From assembly GCA_016800925.1 (NCBI GenBank), contig JABCPU010000263.1, positions 1 to 64,000 on the forward strand: a DNA stretch of 64,000 nucleotides, in the 5' to 3' direction. A program made the position numbers and the translations under genes. Positions 1 through 10,380 of this stretch are shown one piece after another. This DNA comes from Suillus spraguei (lineage: Eukaryota; Basidiomycota; Agaricomycetes; Boletales; Suillaceae). Below the pieces are notes generated by a model, which saw only the letters and a list, made by a program, of their open reading frames with translations, made no database searches and had not been told where the DNA came from. The first letter of the stretch is position 1, and each line of letters begins with the position of its first letter.

Positions 1-884
1 TTGTGTACTGATCGTGAGGGATGGTGTGGGGCTCCAAGTCAGTATAGGTTGAGTGATAGCTCTGAGGGTGTGGTGTGCCCAGGGTTTCTGAACAAATGTG
101 AGATGCTTGATCAGCCTGCTGATGGTGGGGGTCTCCATGGATCTCTGAGTCAACGTGAGAAGGATTACTACAATTGTGAGGGATGGTGTGAGGCTCCAAG
201 TCAGTATAGGTCAAGTGATAGCTCTGAGCATGTGCTGTACCCAAGGTCTCTGAATGAATGTGAGACAATTGATCAGCCTGCTGATCTTGGAGGTTTCCAT
301 GGACCCCTGAGTCAACATAAAAAGGGTTACTACGATCAAGAGGGATGGCGTGGGGCTCCGAGTCAGTATGAGTCGAGTGATAGCTCTGAGAGTGTGCTGT
401 GCCCAGGGTTTCTGAACCAATGTAAGATGCTTGATCAGCCTGCTGATGGTGGGGGTTTCCATAGATCCCCAAGTCAATGTGAGAACAGTTACTATGATTG
501 TGAGGGATGGTGTGAGGCTCCGAGTCAGTATAGGTTGAGTGATAGCTCTGAGGGTGTGCTGCAGCTGTACCCAAGGTTTCTGAATGAATGTGAGATGATT
601 GATTAGCCTGCTGATCTTGGAGGTTTCCATGGATCCCTGAGTCAATGTAAGAAGGGTTACTATGATCAAGAGGGATGGTGTGGGGCTCCTGATCAGTATG
701 GGTCGAGTGATAGCTCTGAGGGTGTGCTATAGCCAGGATTTCTGAATGAATGTGAGACCTGCTGATTGTAGAGGTTCCCATGGATACCGGAGTCAACATA
801 ATAAGGATTACTGTAATCATATGCTGCCTGGGGTGGGCCATCATCATAGGACAGATTATGGACATTCTGTTCATGGAAGGCCAC
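1..884 (-). pseudogene. Serine/histidine-rich 54-residue tandem-repeat protein, open at window edge, probably broken
   Basis: I do not recognise this protein. On the minus strand an ATG at 884 starts MAFHEQNVHNLSYDDG, followed by the first repeat (SNPYYVDSGIHGN). A second minus frame is then open from about 760 to position 1 and reads about five units with the core pattern SNPxYxDSGIHGN..QQADQ.SHI.SETLGTA..QSYHSTYTDSEPHTIPHD. This frame has no ATG, so a start-based ORF search misses it. The two frames are separated by an 11-base deletion just after the CAGCAG of the fifth unit (near 755-765), compared with the other units. The low-complexity, hydrophilic composition suggests a disordered repeat protein. 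The 3' part lies outside the window. The plus strand is also open over 1-606, but its fourth unit ends in a stop and the fifth contains another. The choice of strand is inference. Confidence 0.4.
16..820. repeat. 162-base tandem repeat, about five units, alternating A/B subtypes
   Basis: Units begin at 16, 178, 340, 502 and 670 (GAGGGATGG as anchor). Spacing is 162 bases, and 168 for the fourth unit because of a 6-base insertion near 560. Units 1 and 3 resemble each other (GTGCCCAGGGTTTCTGAAC) and units 2 and 4 resemble each other (TACCCAAGG), so the higher-order period is about 324 bases. The fifth unit carries an 11-base deletion and fades out near 820. Confidence 0.85.
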
Positions 885-3450
885 CTGGTGGGGATCTAAA
901 CTGAATTTTTTGTGTTAGAGAGGATTGGCATTGTAAGGCATGGCAATTCAGGGCTCACTTATGTGAGGATTAGTACTAGACTGCCCAACAGAATGAGATG
1001 TGTACTGATATTGGTCATCGTGATGTGCAACAATGCGTTGAGAGGTGTGGCTATTATGAAAGTTAGAGTTGTCTGTGGTGCTGAATTGCATTGAAGTCAA
1101 TCAAGTGGAACCCCACCAAGAGCGACAATTCAGTGATCCATTGCTTTTACTAGCAACTCCTTGACATTCAAATTTGGAGGCCAGGCACTGACACCATCAT
1201 TGTGACTATACAGTACTGGTGGATAAGATTAGTTGAACAGTTGAACGACAGACACATCCATCACTAAATGGATTGATCTGTGGTGCACCTTCTGGCACAC
1301 AGCCTGCAGTTGCAAGGAAGTTCTACTCAGAGATCCAGCAGGCAGGCCTGCAATGTTCGAAATTCTCGAACCAACAGAAGCCCGGTTGATCTCAAATTCC
1401 GCTCTCCGAGCTTGGAAAGCTCGATATAGAACTTTTGGAACTTGAAAATGAAATGTTGAAATTCAGTAAACTGTTTATGTCCTGAATGTTCAACAGCATC
1501 ACAATAATACCTTCAACAGTCAGAAATAGACTGGGCAGCTGCTAGTATCGTGACGTCCACAGTAGTCACTAGATCAATTCGGAGACATTGAAACAGCTGG
1601 CAATTGACTCGGAAGTTGGGTGCCATCATCATGATAGTAGGTAAGTCCAAGAATTTGGAAGTACAAATGCTGCCAAACTCGTCCAGTTCAACGGTGTCTT
1701 GTGACTCGAATGGTAGTACTTGCTTGGTGTGCCAATTGAATTAGTGGATAACCACTTTGTGGTGAAAGCAGTCATCAAGTAGGAGTGGTGCATCAGTAAA
1801 CCCAGTGCAATTTGAGCTTCGGATGAGCCTGCGAATAACACAGGCTAACTAAGCGAATGGCGCATTTACTAAGACATAAGTATGACATGTGTTTCCTTTT
1901 CTGTAACTTTCAGCTTCACCATATTTAAGTGTCCTTGGTAGTTTTTGGGTAGTGTTGTACTAATCTGGCAAAAACCTTACTCATTTACCTCACACTTGAG
2001 GGTTTTCTGTCCTACTTAGTTGTGTTTGCTTTGGCCTCCATGCCTTTGCTTTCTCGTCTTCTTTTCAATTATCAGCAGCACGCATCATGTCACATGACAT
2101 GCACCTGTTGTTTGTTCGGAGTGACACATTGCATTACGCTTTGGAGACACATTAACACCTTCAGCACACAAAAAATCAAACCCCCCCAAAAAAGGAAAAA
2201 AATCTGATGTTTCTTCCGTGCTGTCCACAGCTAGGAAGCCTTTCTTGATCTTGAGGCTTTTTCTCTCAGTCAGGTCAGTGCATTCTCAAGGCATGATCAG
2301 TTGGATCCACACGTGACCTATTGTCTGGTCACTTCAGCCTTAAGAGCAAATAGTAAGCTGAGTTCTTGATTGTGTTGATTATTTGCCTTTATTTTGGGTA
2401 TATATTACCTTATAAGCTAATATCATGGAAAGATTTCCTATATAATCCTTTATATTGCAATATAAGACTATACTTTCCTCATGAGTTCTCTGATCTGGGC
2501 CTAACAAGTTGAATATCAATCTAATCGATGAAATCTGGTATTAGCATGACAAATACTAGAAGGTCCAAACAGTCACAACGCACCTTCTGGATGAGACTCA
2601 GTCAAGTGCCAGATGCAGTGTGTACATGAAGCTTGAAACAGAATGGCCAACATCCAACTCTCAAATAACCTTCATGTAACCAACTCAATGTGCTCCGGTG
2701 TCTTACTAGGATGCGAAAGGCAAATAAATCACCAGATTTCACAATCCTTCCACAGTCAATGGTCCAGACAAATACCAACAGTTGATAATGTGGTGTTGCA
2801 GAAACAGAGTTGCAGTTTTTCTAGGCAATTTACCAATGACTAAAAGGGTAGAGATCTGTGTGGAAAATCAAATCTCAAGGTTAGTATCTGCTAATTATTG
2901 TGATCAGAATTCAGGAACTTAGGAAGATAGTTACCACTAACTGGCTTGACATAATACTTGAATAACTCAGAGAAAGGCAATGGCGGAAATACGAAGTGTA
3001 GCCGAACCAATAACTGGCTTGATGCAGTGCTATGATGCTACAAATAACGAAGTGACAATACGAAATGTGTCAGAACAGTATTTTAACTACTTCTTATTCT
3101 CATGACTAGGAGAGCAAACTAGAAGTCAAATACAATCAAATCAATCAATATGTGGCCTCGAAATTAGCCTCTCTGCTGCTCAGGCACTTATGATGAGTAT
3201 GATGCAGAATCAGAACAGAGTACACCCTCTTGATGTAGTCTTAAAGCTAACCAGGTTCTCAATATTATTGAATAAAGTATAAGTCCTATTTGTCATCACT
3301 CAATCAATGAAAATATGATAATTCTCCCCACAGAAACGATTTCCTGTGTAAATAAAGAGAATGAAGCAGAACTACACTAGATGACTAACAACCGTGTGCT
3401 AGCTAGTGCAATTAAAGAATGTAAAGATAATATCTCAGATGGTCAAAACA
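885..3450. other. AT-rich stretch without a recognisable gene
   Basis: Only short ORFs occur here, none with a recognisable domain or a convincing exon structure. The stretch between about 2900 and 3300 contains repeated short phrases such as AACTGGCTTGA and resembles degraded transposon sequence, but no family can be named. Confidence 0.5.
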
Positions 3451-3730
3451 TCGTGGGAAACAGTGACAAAGAAAGTGAGGGAATAAACTAATATTCACTC
3501 AGATGTTCACACCAATACTCAGTAATAATGGTAATATGTGTCTTATTTCTCAGAGGGGAAAAGTGGTCCCTATAGACGTGGCTGCGCTACTAACTAAATA
3601 AGGTAATATGACTCATCATGACTCAATATGAGTCACATGTGAAATGACTCCACATGACTCATTATGACTCACTTTGCTTATTCATCCTAAAGTCTGCCAA
3701 TTGGCTACCAAAACTTCAGAACTAGTCCAA
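3451..3730 (-). mobile_element. LTR-like remnant with phased TGACTC sites
   Basis: A stretch at 3609-3672 carries six TGACTC/TGAGTC motifs at 3609, 3619, 3629, 3645, 3655 and 3665. Read on the minus strand these are followed by a CCCCTCTGAGAAATAAGACAC-type segment, which resembles the enhancer and R region of a fungal LTR retroelement. No paired LTR, primer-binding site or reverse transcriptase was found, so this would be a solo LTR or fragment. Confidence 0.3.
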
Positions 3731-4300
3731 ACATATAACAACATAAACAACACATCACATTCAAAGACTTCACAAACAGCACATCACATTCAAAAACATT
3801 CAACAACACAAATACTGGTGAATAGTCCATTAGATAATCTATATATCGACTATTATTCATTTAAATATTTGATTTACAAAATGCTAACATGGTCAACTTT
3901 CATAGAAAGGTAGGAAAATGTATGAAAAAACTCTGAAAGGACCTTATCGCTGAAAATGACTGGTGTTGCGAAGAGATAGATGGCACCTCCACCATAGAGT
4001 AAATAGCTATTTTGATGTTGTTGGGCTTATTAAGAAAAAAGGGACAGTCAGGACCGCCTTCAACATGGTTATATTGAACTCGCAAAAGTACTGCCATGGC
4101 TTTGTGAGAAGCTGGCAAGTACTGATCACGACGAGTCCAAGGACATGCTCAGAAAGGTGTTCCCTCTCATCTGTCACACTTCTTTCCTTCTCATTTTCAA
4201 TATTAGCTCAAGCAGGGCACAGATTCAGCTCGTGGCGATGACATGGGAACTCTAAAAGACCTCATCACTGTATGGGTAAATGTAGAGTATAGTCCAACTC
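3731..4300. other. Intergenic, nothing recognised
   Basis: Short ORFs on both strands without domain similarity that I can recognise. No RNA gene or clear repeat was seen. Confidence 0.4.
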
Positions 4301-4334
4301 CGCTCATTAGGCCCAGTGTAAAGATACAATCTAG

Positions 4335-4405
4335 CCTGGGCTGTAGATGAACCACAGCCTAAACTAGTATGCGAGTCTTGCGCTCTACCTAGTCTGCTTC
4401 ACTTG
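4335..4405 (-). other. tRNA-like sequence, possible SINE head
   Basis: On the minus strand the segment complementary to 4380-4399 reads AAGCAGACTAGGTAGAGCGC, close to a tRNA D-arm/A box. The complement of 4345-4353 reads GGTTCATCT, close to a B box, inside a short CTGT/ACAG stem. The acceptor ends do not pair, so this is not a functional tRNA gene. A tRNA-derived SINE or a tRNA relic fits better. Confidence 0.3.
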
Positions 4406-4500
4406 CGAAGGCAGGAACGTTCGACCCTAAAGGGAATGCTAAGTTAGTATAGTTCAATATTGCCCAACCTGTGGTGCGAGAATGCTGTCGGAGGTAGCGA

Positions 4501-4730
4501 GATGCTAGCGGTGACCTCCGGTCCATGGGAAACTTGCGGTAAAACTAGCGGTAAGCGTGGGAATGTGGTAGACAAGCAGTAGTGTGAATGGTAAAACTGC
4601 GGTAAGCGTGGGAACTTCTGTGGTAAAACAAGCAGTAGAGTAGCAGTGAAGCATGAGAAAGCGGTAGCACTAGCGGTGAAGCGCAGGAAAGCGGTAACAA
4701 GCAGTGGTGCATGCAGCGGTAAAGCAATTC
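4501..4730. repeat. Degenerate minisatellite of AGCGGTAA/GCGTGGGAA words
   Basis: Variants of AGCGGTAA and GTAAGCGTGGGAA, with AAGCAGTAG between them, recur at irregular 20-60 base spacing. No coding frame explains the pattern. Confidence 0.5.
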
Positions 4731-6280
4731 TTAAGGAAACAGTGACTTCAGTAAAGGACTTTATTTCATAGTGACAGTAGTGGTGACTATTCCTAAGTAC
4801 CTTGTGTACTATAGGAGGGAAGTAAGAAAAGAGTACGGGTACCTAGGAATTTTATACGAAAGGAATAGCTACGGAAACGGAAGGGATAGGATTAACACGC
4901 AGCAGACATGTAATAAGACTGCACTACAGTTTACAAAACATCACATACCAGCGAGACTGGATGGACATTGGACAGACGGTGAATCTTGCTTGAGGATTCC
5001 AAATGGGTTCGCGGAGATTGCCGAAGATCACCGCTTCGTGGGAAAGTTGCCGCAGTACAGCCGTTAAGCTGCAACGAGGCTTCCAGAGTGCAGAACGATA
5101 CCGTTAGATAGGGGTAAACACATGGTAAAGTAGGACGGTGATGCCGAAGGGTAAGGATAATGATTGCCGGGTGACACCTATATGAAAATGTGCTGTTTCA
5201 AGCTCAGCATGAGTTTGTTCGTCACACTGGCAACAAGCACCATCAAAGCTTTGTAAGTGATGTATGCAGTAAACTTCTCTGCCCAGCAGAATGGTATTGG
5301 GACGATGCACTGTAAGTGGCGATCATTGTCGCTCACATGTTACTGATGTTTTCCCTAGCATCAAGGCTGGAATTTGTGATTGTACAACTGCTTTCATTGT
5401 ATCAGAGAATTCATGGCCATTGTTCATGTATGAAAATTATGTAGCAGACACCAAGAATCTGGAGTGTGGTCTGATGAAGTCCAAATTATTACTTATGGTG
5501 AGCAACCTAATTTTTTAACCGATACATAGCTCATGATCGCATCGCAGTGATTCAAGGCAATATTCACATCCCCCTCCTCGGCCAATGAAGTGGATGGCAA
5601 AGGCAATGGTGCCGATATTCTTGAGAAAAACCGGCATGCATGGAAACGATCAGACAAAGGTAAGGTAAAAACTTGTGTTGCCTCTATCATAGGCATGAAG
5701 AAAGTGACTCCTCGCACGATTGCATATACCACTTGCCATGTTAGCATTAGCCCCTCTCTCTAACTGTGAAGTTTGAAGTTGAATTCTGTAGATATGATTT
5801 GCACTTTCCTCCATCACCTCCTGGCGGACTGTGGATGGAGACTTTGACTATCAACTTTTCTAAAACAATATTGTAGACTTTTTTGAGGATGCTCCAGGTC
5901 CGGCTGCGCAAGCCAGGATGAAGGAACTTCTGGAGTGGTGGACCAGGTAATCATCAATTGTCAGTGATTTGCTCTGATCAGTTTCCCTCCCTGCACAGAA
6001 AAGTTTTTGGAAGGAACCATCGGCAGGACTTGATGCCAGATGTTGTTTCCAAAATGTCCATCAGTGCTCTCACTGCCCTGTGTTTGACTCCAACTAGTTG
6101 CTTGTCTTTTTTACTCGCTTGTTGATTGCTATATTCTCTTTGGCCAGTTGATCCCTAGCCATTACACCCTCTGTGTCATTTTGATATCATAAAATCAAAT
6201 GATTGTTGATGAACCAATGATTATTTGACAACAGCTGATATGTTGTATGGCGTCCTGATCTGGTGAATACAATATGATGT
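4731..6280. other. Intergenic, no supportable gene
   Basis: ORFs of up to about 98 codons occur (for example 4771-5067 plus), but none has a recognisable domain, and base composition resembles the surrounding non-coding DNA. Confidence 0.4.
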
Positions 6281-6452
6281 GATCTGTCAACAAGTCCCTT
6301 CTGCTGGTTAGTATGATCATTGTACACATGTACACGATACCGCCAAATACAGACATTCTCAAGCTCAAATGGGAGGCTAGGTGAAACAGACTTTGATCTG
6401 TCAACGAGTCCCTTCTGCTAGTTAGTATGATCATTGTATGCGCGTACGCGAT
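6281..6452. repeat. Two imperfect direct copies, 114-base period
   Basis: The segment at 6281-6338 (GATCTGTCAACAAGTCCC...) recurs at 6395-6452 with a few substitutions. The interval between the copies is the 59-base segment that is itself duplicated near 8059. Confidence 0.8.
6336..6394 (+). repeat. 59-base direct repeat, copy 1 (copy 2 at 8059-8117)
   Basis: Begins GATACCGCCAAATACAGACA and matches 8059-8117 at all but one position. Near identity over 1.7 kb in otherwise decayed DNA suggests a recent duplication or two fragments of one young element. Confidence 0.85.
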
Positions 6453-6999
6453 GACACGCACCAAACTGGTCTGGTGCATGGCTGACTAAGCACTACTGCA
6501 GCTGAAAAATAGTACCAGGACTATAATAGCTTAGTGTTCCTCTATTCAGAAATCAATCCATGACACAGAATCGAAAGTTTCTTTTTGCTCGTAAAAGTTT
6601 GCTTATTATTTCTAATTCATTTTTTCATGGGTGTGTTTATGTATGTTTGGCTACAGAAACTACTTCATAATATTCCCACAGATGTCAGGTGACCCCAGCA
6701 AAATAATTACATAGAGTTACCCTGCAGAGAAACTCATGAAACACATTATGATTCACTCGCGTCATTTCTATACATCTACAAAAAAGTGCAGATTTATGCT
6801 TCAAATATTACATAATTGATATTCCTCCTAGGATAGCCACTAATAGTCACCTGATCTCAAATTTATGCATAGCCATTGATATCCCACATGACTTCTTCTC
6901 ACACCCTTGAGCATATTACAAATCAACTATGACAATATTCAATAAATAGGGTAGGTCAGCACCCCTACAAAAATGTGGGAAAACAGTAGCATAGCCATT

Positions 7000-7710
7000 C
7001 ATTTTGTCTATATAAGACCCACCTTTTTGTCAATAAAAAAGAGAGATTTTCTCCCCCTCAGAAATATAACTGAGAGTGAAGTGTGACCAGCACTATCAGC
7101 ACACTGTCAAGAACATTGTCAACAACAGTAAGATTGGAAGTCTACTCTGTGAGATAGCACTACCTTGAGCTCACTGTGCTCAACAACTAGCAAGACCCTG
7201 AGCTCACTGTGTCTGACAACCAGCAAGACAATAAAATTTTTTTCTTTGACAAATTCATTCTAGTTTCTTTCATCATCTTCCTCTCTGTTTTTCTTTCTCT
7301 GTTGTCTGTTTCCTTGCTTCTGTTTCTTTTGAATCTTTCTCTTTTCTTCTTTTTCTTTGATCACTGGTCTCTCTCTCTTTTTCAAAGTTTGTTGGTGCTA
7401 AGTGTCCTTGTGTTTCTAATATTTGTGTTGTCTCTTTAGTCCATCTAAAGGCCAGAGTAGCTTAGTGGGAGAGACTTTAGAGGTTGACAGTGACACTTGA
7501 TCTCGCACATCTGAGTAGCGATACTGAGTTAAGGTCTTCACTGACTGATAGACTCTAGTTATTGAAAGGGGACTTGGTATTGAAATCCAAGGACGTCCAT
7601 TCCTGTTATCTGCTTAATACTCATAGTGAGTTCCTTGGCAGCAGGATCAATAGTAAGCTAGAAGATCTCTGAAGTAGTGACTAGTCTTGACCGGGGATTC
7701 TACCTGCTTG
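7000..7710 (+). mobile_element. Possible LTR/retroelement leader with TATA box and pyrimidine tract
   Basis: A TATATAAGACCC-like TATA at about 7010 is followed by transcript-leader-like sequence. A long pyrimidine-rich tract spans about 7250-7440. A tRNA A-box-like TAGCTTAGTGGG lies at 7458-7469. The arrangement is reminiscent of an LTR or SINE remnant. No terminal repeats or element proteins were found, so the identity is inference. Confidence 0.25.
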
Positions 7711-8058
7711 TCTGAGAAGGTGATTGTTGTAACTTCCCACAAATTGCAGTAGCACAATTGTTGCAAAACACCTGCATTCCATTGGAGAGAGTAAAATCGG
7801 CCAGTTACTTTTGTTTCTTAGTTTGTTTGACTTCTGTGTTTTTCTTTGAAGTTTAGTTGTTTCGAGAATCTTTGTCATTGTCCAAGAGTTTGCTGATCTC
7901 ACAGAAGTAACTCATTTGCTGACCGTAGCCTGGGGAACATAAACAGCCACCCACGTACAACCACGTTATCAGTCATTGGTATTTGTCTGAATCACTGACC
8001 GTGGAGATATTTGGTTTTATAGGTCTTTATCTATAGATCATCTATCTAAGAAGACAGC

Positions 8059-8117
8059 GATACCGCCAAATACAGACATTCTCAAGCTCAGATGGGAGGC
8101 TAGGTGAAACAGACTTT
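8059..8117 (+). repeat. 59-base direct repeat, copy 2
   Basis: Same segment as 6336-6394 with one mismatch (A to G at the AAGCTCAAATGG site). It lies about 1.7 kb downstream in the same orientation. Confidence 0.85.
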
Positions 8118-10380
8118 CCTTCTTCTTGTATCTCCATGAGGGTTGTTGTCCTTTATTTATAGGAGTTTATCATCCTCATTCATGAGGGTAATCAGGTCTT
8201 TATTCTGATGATGAAGTAACAGTGCGTTGAATTCTACTGTGAGTTATCTTCTGAATCAGAATGAATAAGATATAGCAATTATGCTCAGGTTGTCTTCATG
8301 TACCCATGATGCAGCTCAGTAATTCAAAATACCATCAGAATTTTTGGGCTTGGGGTACTGGAAGGGTGCAATTGTGAAGATATGCCAAAGATTGCGGGAG
8401 ATTACGATTTAGCACTTCCACTGTGTATGCTTGCAATCAGTTCCCAAAGGTTCCATTTAGTAGTTTTTCAAATACTTGCCTTTATTGTGGCAACAAAGCC
8501 GCAGTGCAGTAAATCCCACTACAAAATATTTTTGGAATATGTCCCCATAATGCCCAAAAGCCATTCTCAGGCTGCCTTAACATGCCCATGGTGTAGTTTA
8601 GTGATCTACGAGATCTTTGGAACATCAGGAAATTCACACATTCCTTGACGTGCCCTTATGCGGACTTATTTACACTTAACTGCCTTGGTGAAATTGAATC
8701 TACTTGTCCAAAATTTCAATGTGAATGAATTCAGAAAAAAAAAATTGAGATATATTAATATACATGTTTTATTGTATTTCGCACTCAAAAAATATAAGAT
8801 ATGCCAGGTGAATGATGTGAGAGAGAGCAAACAAGTTTTGAGATAAGTGAGTTAAGCTGATTAAGCATGTTAAGGAATGTGTGAATTTCCTGATGAATGT
8901 TGTGGCTGAAGAGGCCAGAAGAGTTCCCAATAGTCACAATGCCAAAGATTGTGCGACATTACAATCTAGCACTGCCACTTTGCATCCTTACACCACTACA
9001 CCGACTTTCGGATCAATTATAAATATTGTCACTACTACGAATTCTTTGAAGTCCATCAAAACTGTACGGTTTTGATTTTTTCTGAGGGAATTATCTGATG
9101 CGGTACTTTGTTCCGGATGGTTCTCACTGGGCAGTTTGCACCTATCAGCGACAGACTAGAAAATCTATCCGTCGAGAATTTATATCTACTCTATGATATA
9201 CTGGAACATTGTTCATGCTCTACATAATGTACGGCTTCAAGTGATGGTTTGCAAATAATCATTCCGTACAGACAATCTGACCATTGAGAAGTAATACCCA
9301 CACTGGCATTGTGAAGATCTGAAGAGGCTCGGACTAGGGATGAGGGACAAGAACGAAGACTTCACATTGGGTCAAAAGACTACTCAACAATATTTGACGG
9401 TGAGAGGTATTAATATGCTGATTAAGATGGAGAATCAAAGGAAAATGTGTCTGAAGCATGTATCGAAGAGTGATTGCGTATGTAAAAGAAAAGGATGAGT
9501 ACGTACGAGAGTGACGTCGATAGTCATATCTTGACAGGCATATCTTACAATGGTGTTTGCACTCAATGATATATTGGAACATTGTCTGTGTTCAATGAAA
9601 TATACTGTTTCGATCGACAATTCAACCAATAAACGTGCGGTATGCACGAGTCTGTTGTTATGGTTTTGTTGTATCACAGACTCATGCTTTTGATGCTCGA
9701 GTAAGCTGCATTCAGGTCGTATTCATGCCGAGCTAGCAAAAATGTATGGTGTGAACACCAGATGATATCCATCCGTAGCACGGGGAACTTTACCGAAGTG
9801 TCTTTCACTTCAGTACATTGAAACCTCCTTCCTCGAGCCTCTCAGTCTCAGTTTGTATTTAGCTTCATGAACACGTGCGCATTAAATTTGTTGTCAATCC
9901 ATCTAAGTGCAAAAGCTCGCGAAGCAAATCGTGCTACTGAGCTAGTGTGTTTGCAAATTCGTCTTTCCTCGACAATGCTAAATATTCCCATGTGAAAGCG
10001 GTCAGCAGATTTACGAAAATTGTTGCGATGCTTTACAATATATTGCTTTAAATACCCTTATCATTTGTTCATCGATTTACTGATGATATTCTCAATAGGA
10101 CATAAATTAGAATTTAAAAAAAGATGATTTTCGAGGTGGACCATTGTCCCTGTCTGGTATTGCGCTATACAGAACCTTTAATGCACAGAAATATGATGTT
10201 CATCCCTGCTTAAGCTACCTCACTGGTGTGCAATTGCGTTTCACAAACATCAAATTTCGCAGCCATCAACAAAGTAAAAATGATATCGTTGTTACATGAA
10301 ACAGAAAATCATCGAAATAAGTTTTTAAAGAACTGATGGATAGTGATCCAAGGACCGGTATATGGTTATCCCTTGAGCAA
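8118..10380. other. AT-rich intergenic DNA with diverged internal duplications
   Basis: Two weak internal similarities are visible. About 40 bases at 8283-8322 resemble 8566-8606 (TCTCAGGYTGYCTT...). About 50 bases at 8382-8431 resemble 8940-8990 (ATGCCAAAGATTG...). No supportable gene was seen. The last kilobase is the 3' flank of the phosphatase gene. Confidence 0.4.

Noticed and set aside
1..606. 201-codon plus-strand open frame over the tandem repeat
   Set aside because: It begins at the window edge, ends in a stop in unit 4 and meets another in unit 5, while a minus-strand frame stays open longer with more protein-like repeats.
211..669. Minus-strand ATG-led ORF (threonine/leucine-rich) in the repeat
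   Set aside because: Another minus frame carries the repeat in a more regular form and extends to the window edge; this one is its shadow.
1354..1372. GTTCGA...TCGAAC inverted repeat, tRNA B-box-like
   Set aside because: Six-base arms are expected by chance and no D-arm or acceptor stem is present.
7209..7439. Hydrophobic 76-codon ORF
   Set aside because: It is the translation of a pyrimidine-rich tract and would read as leucine/phenylalanine/serine in any case.
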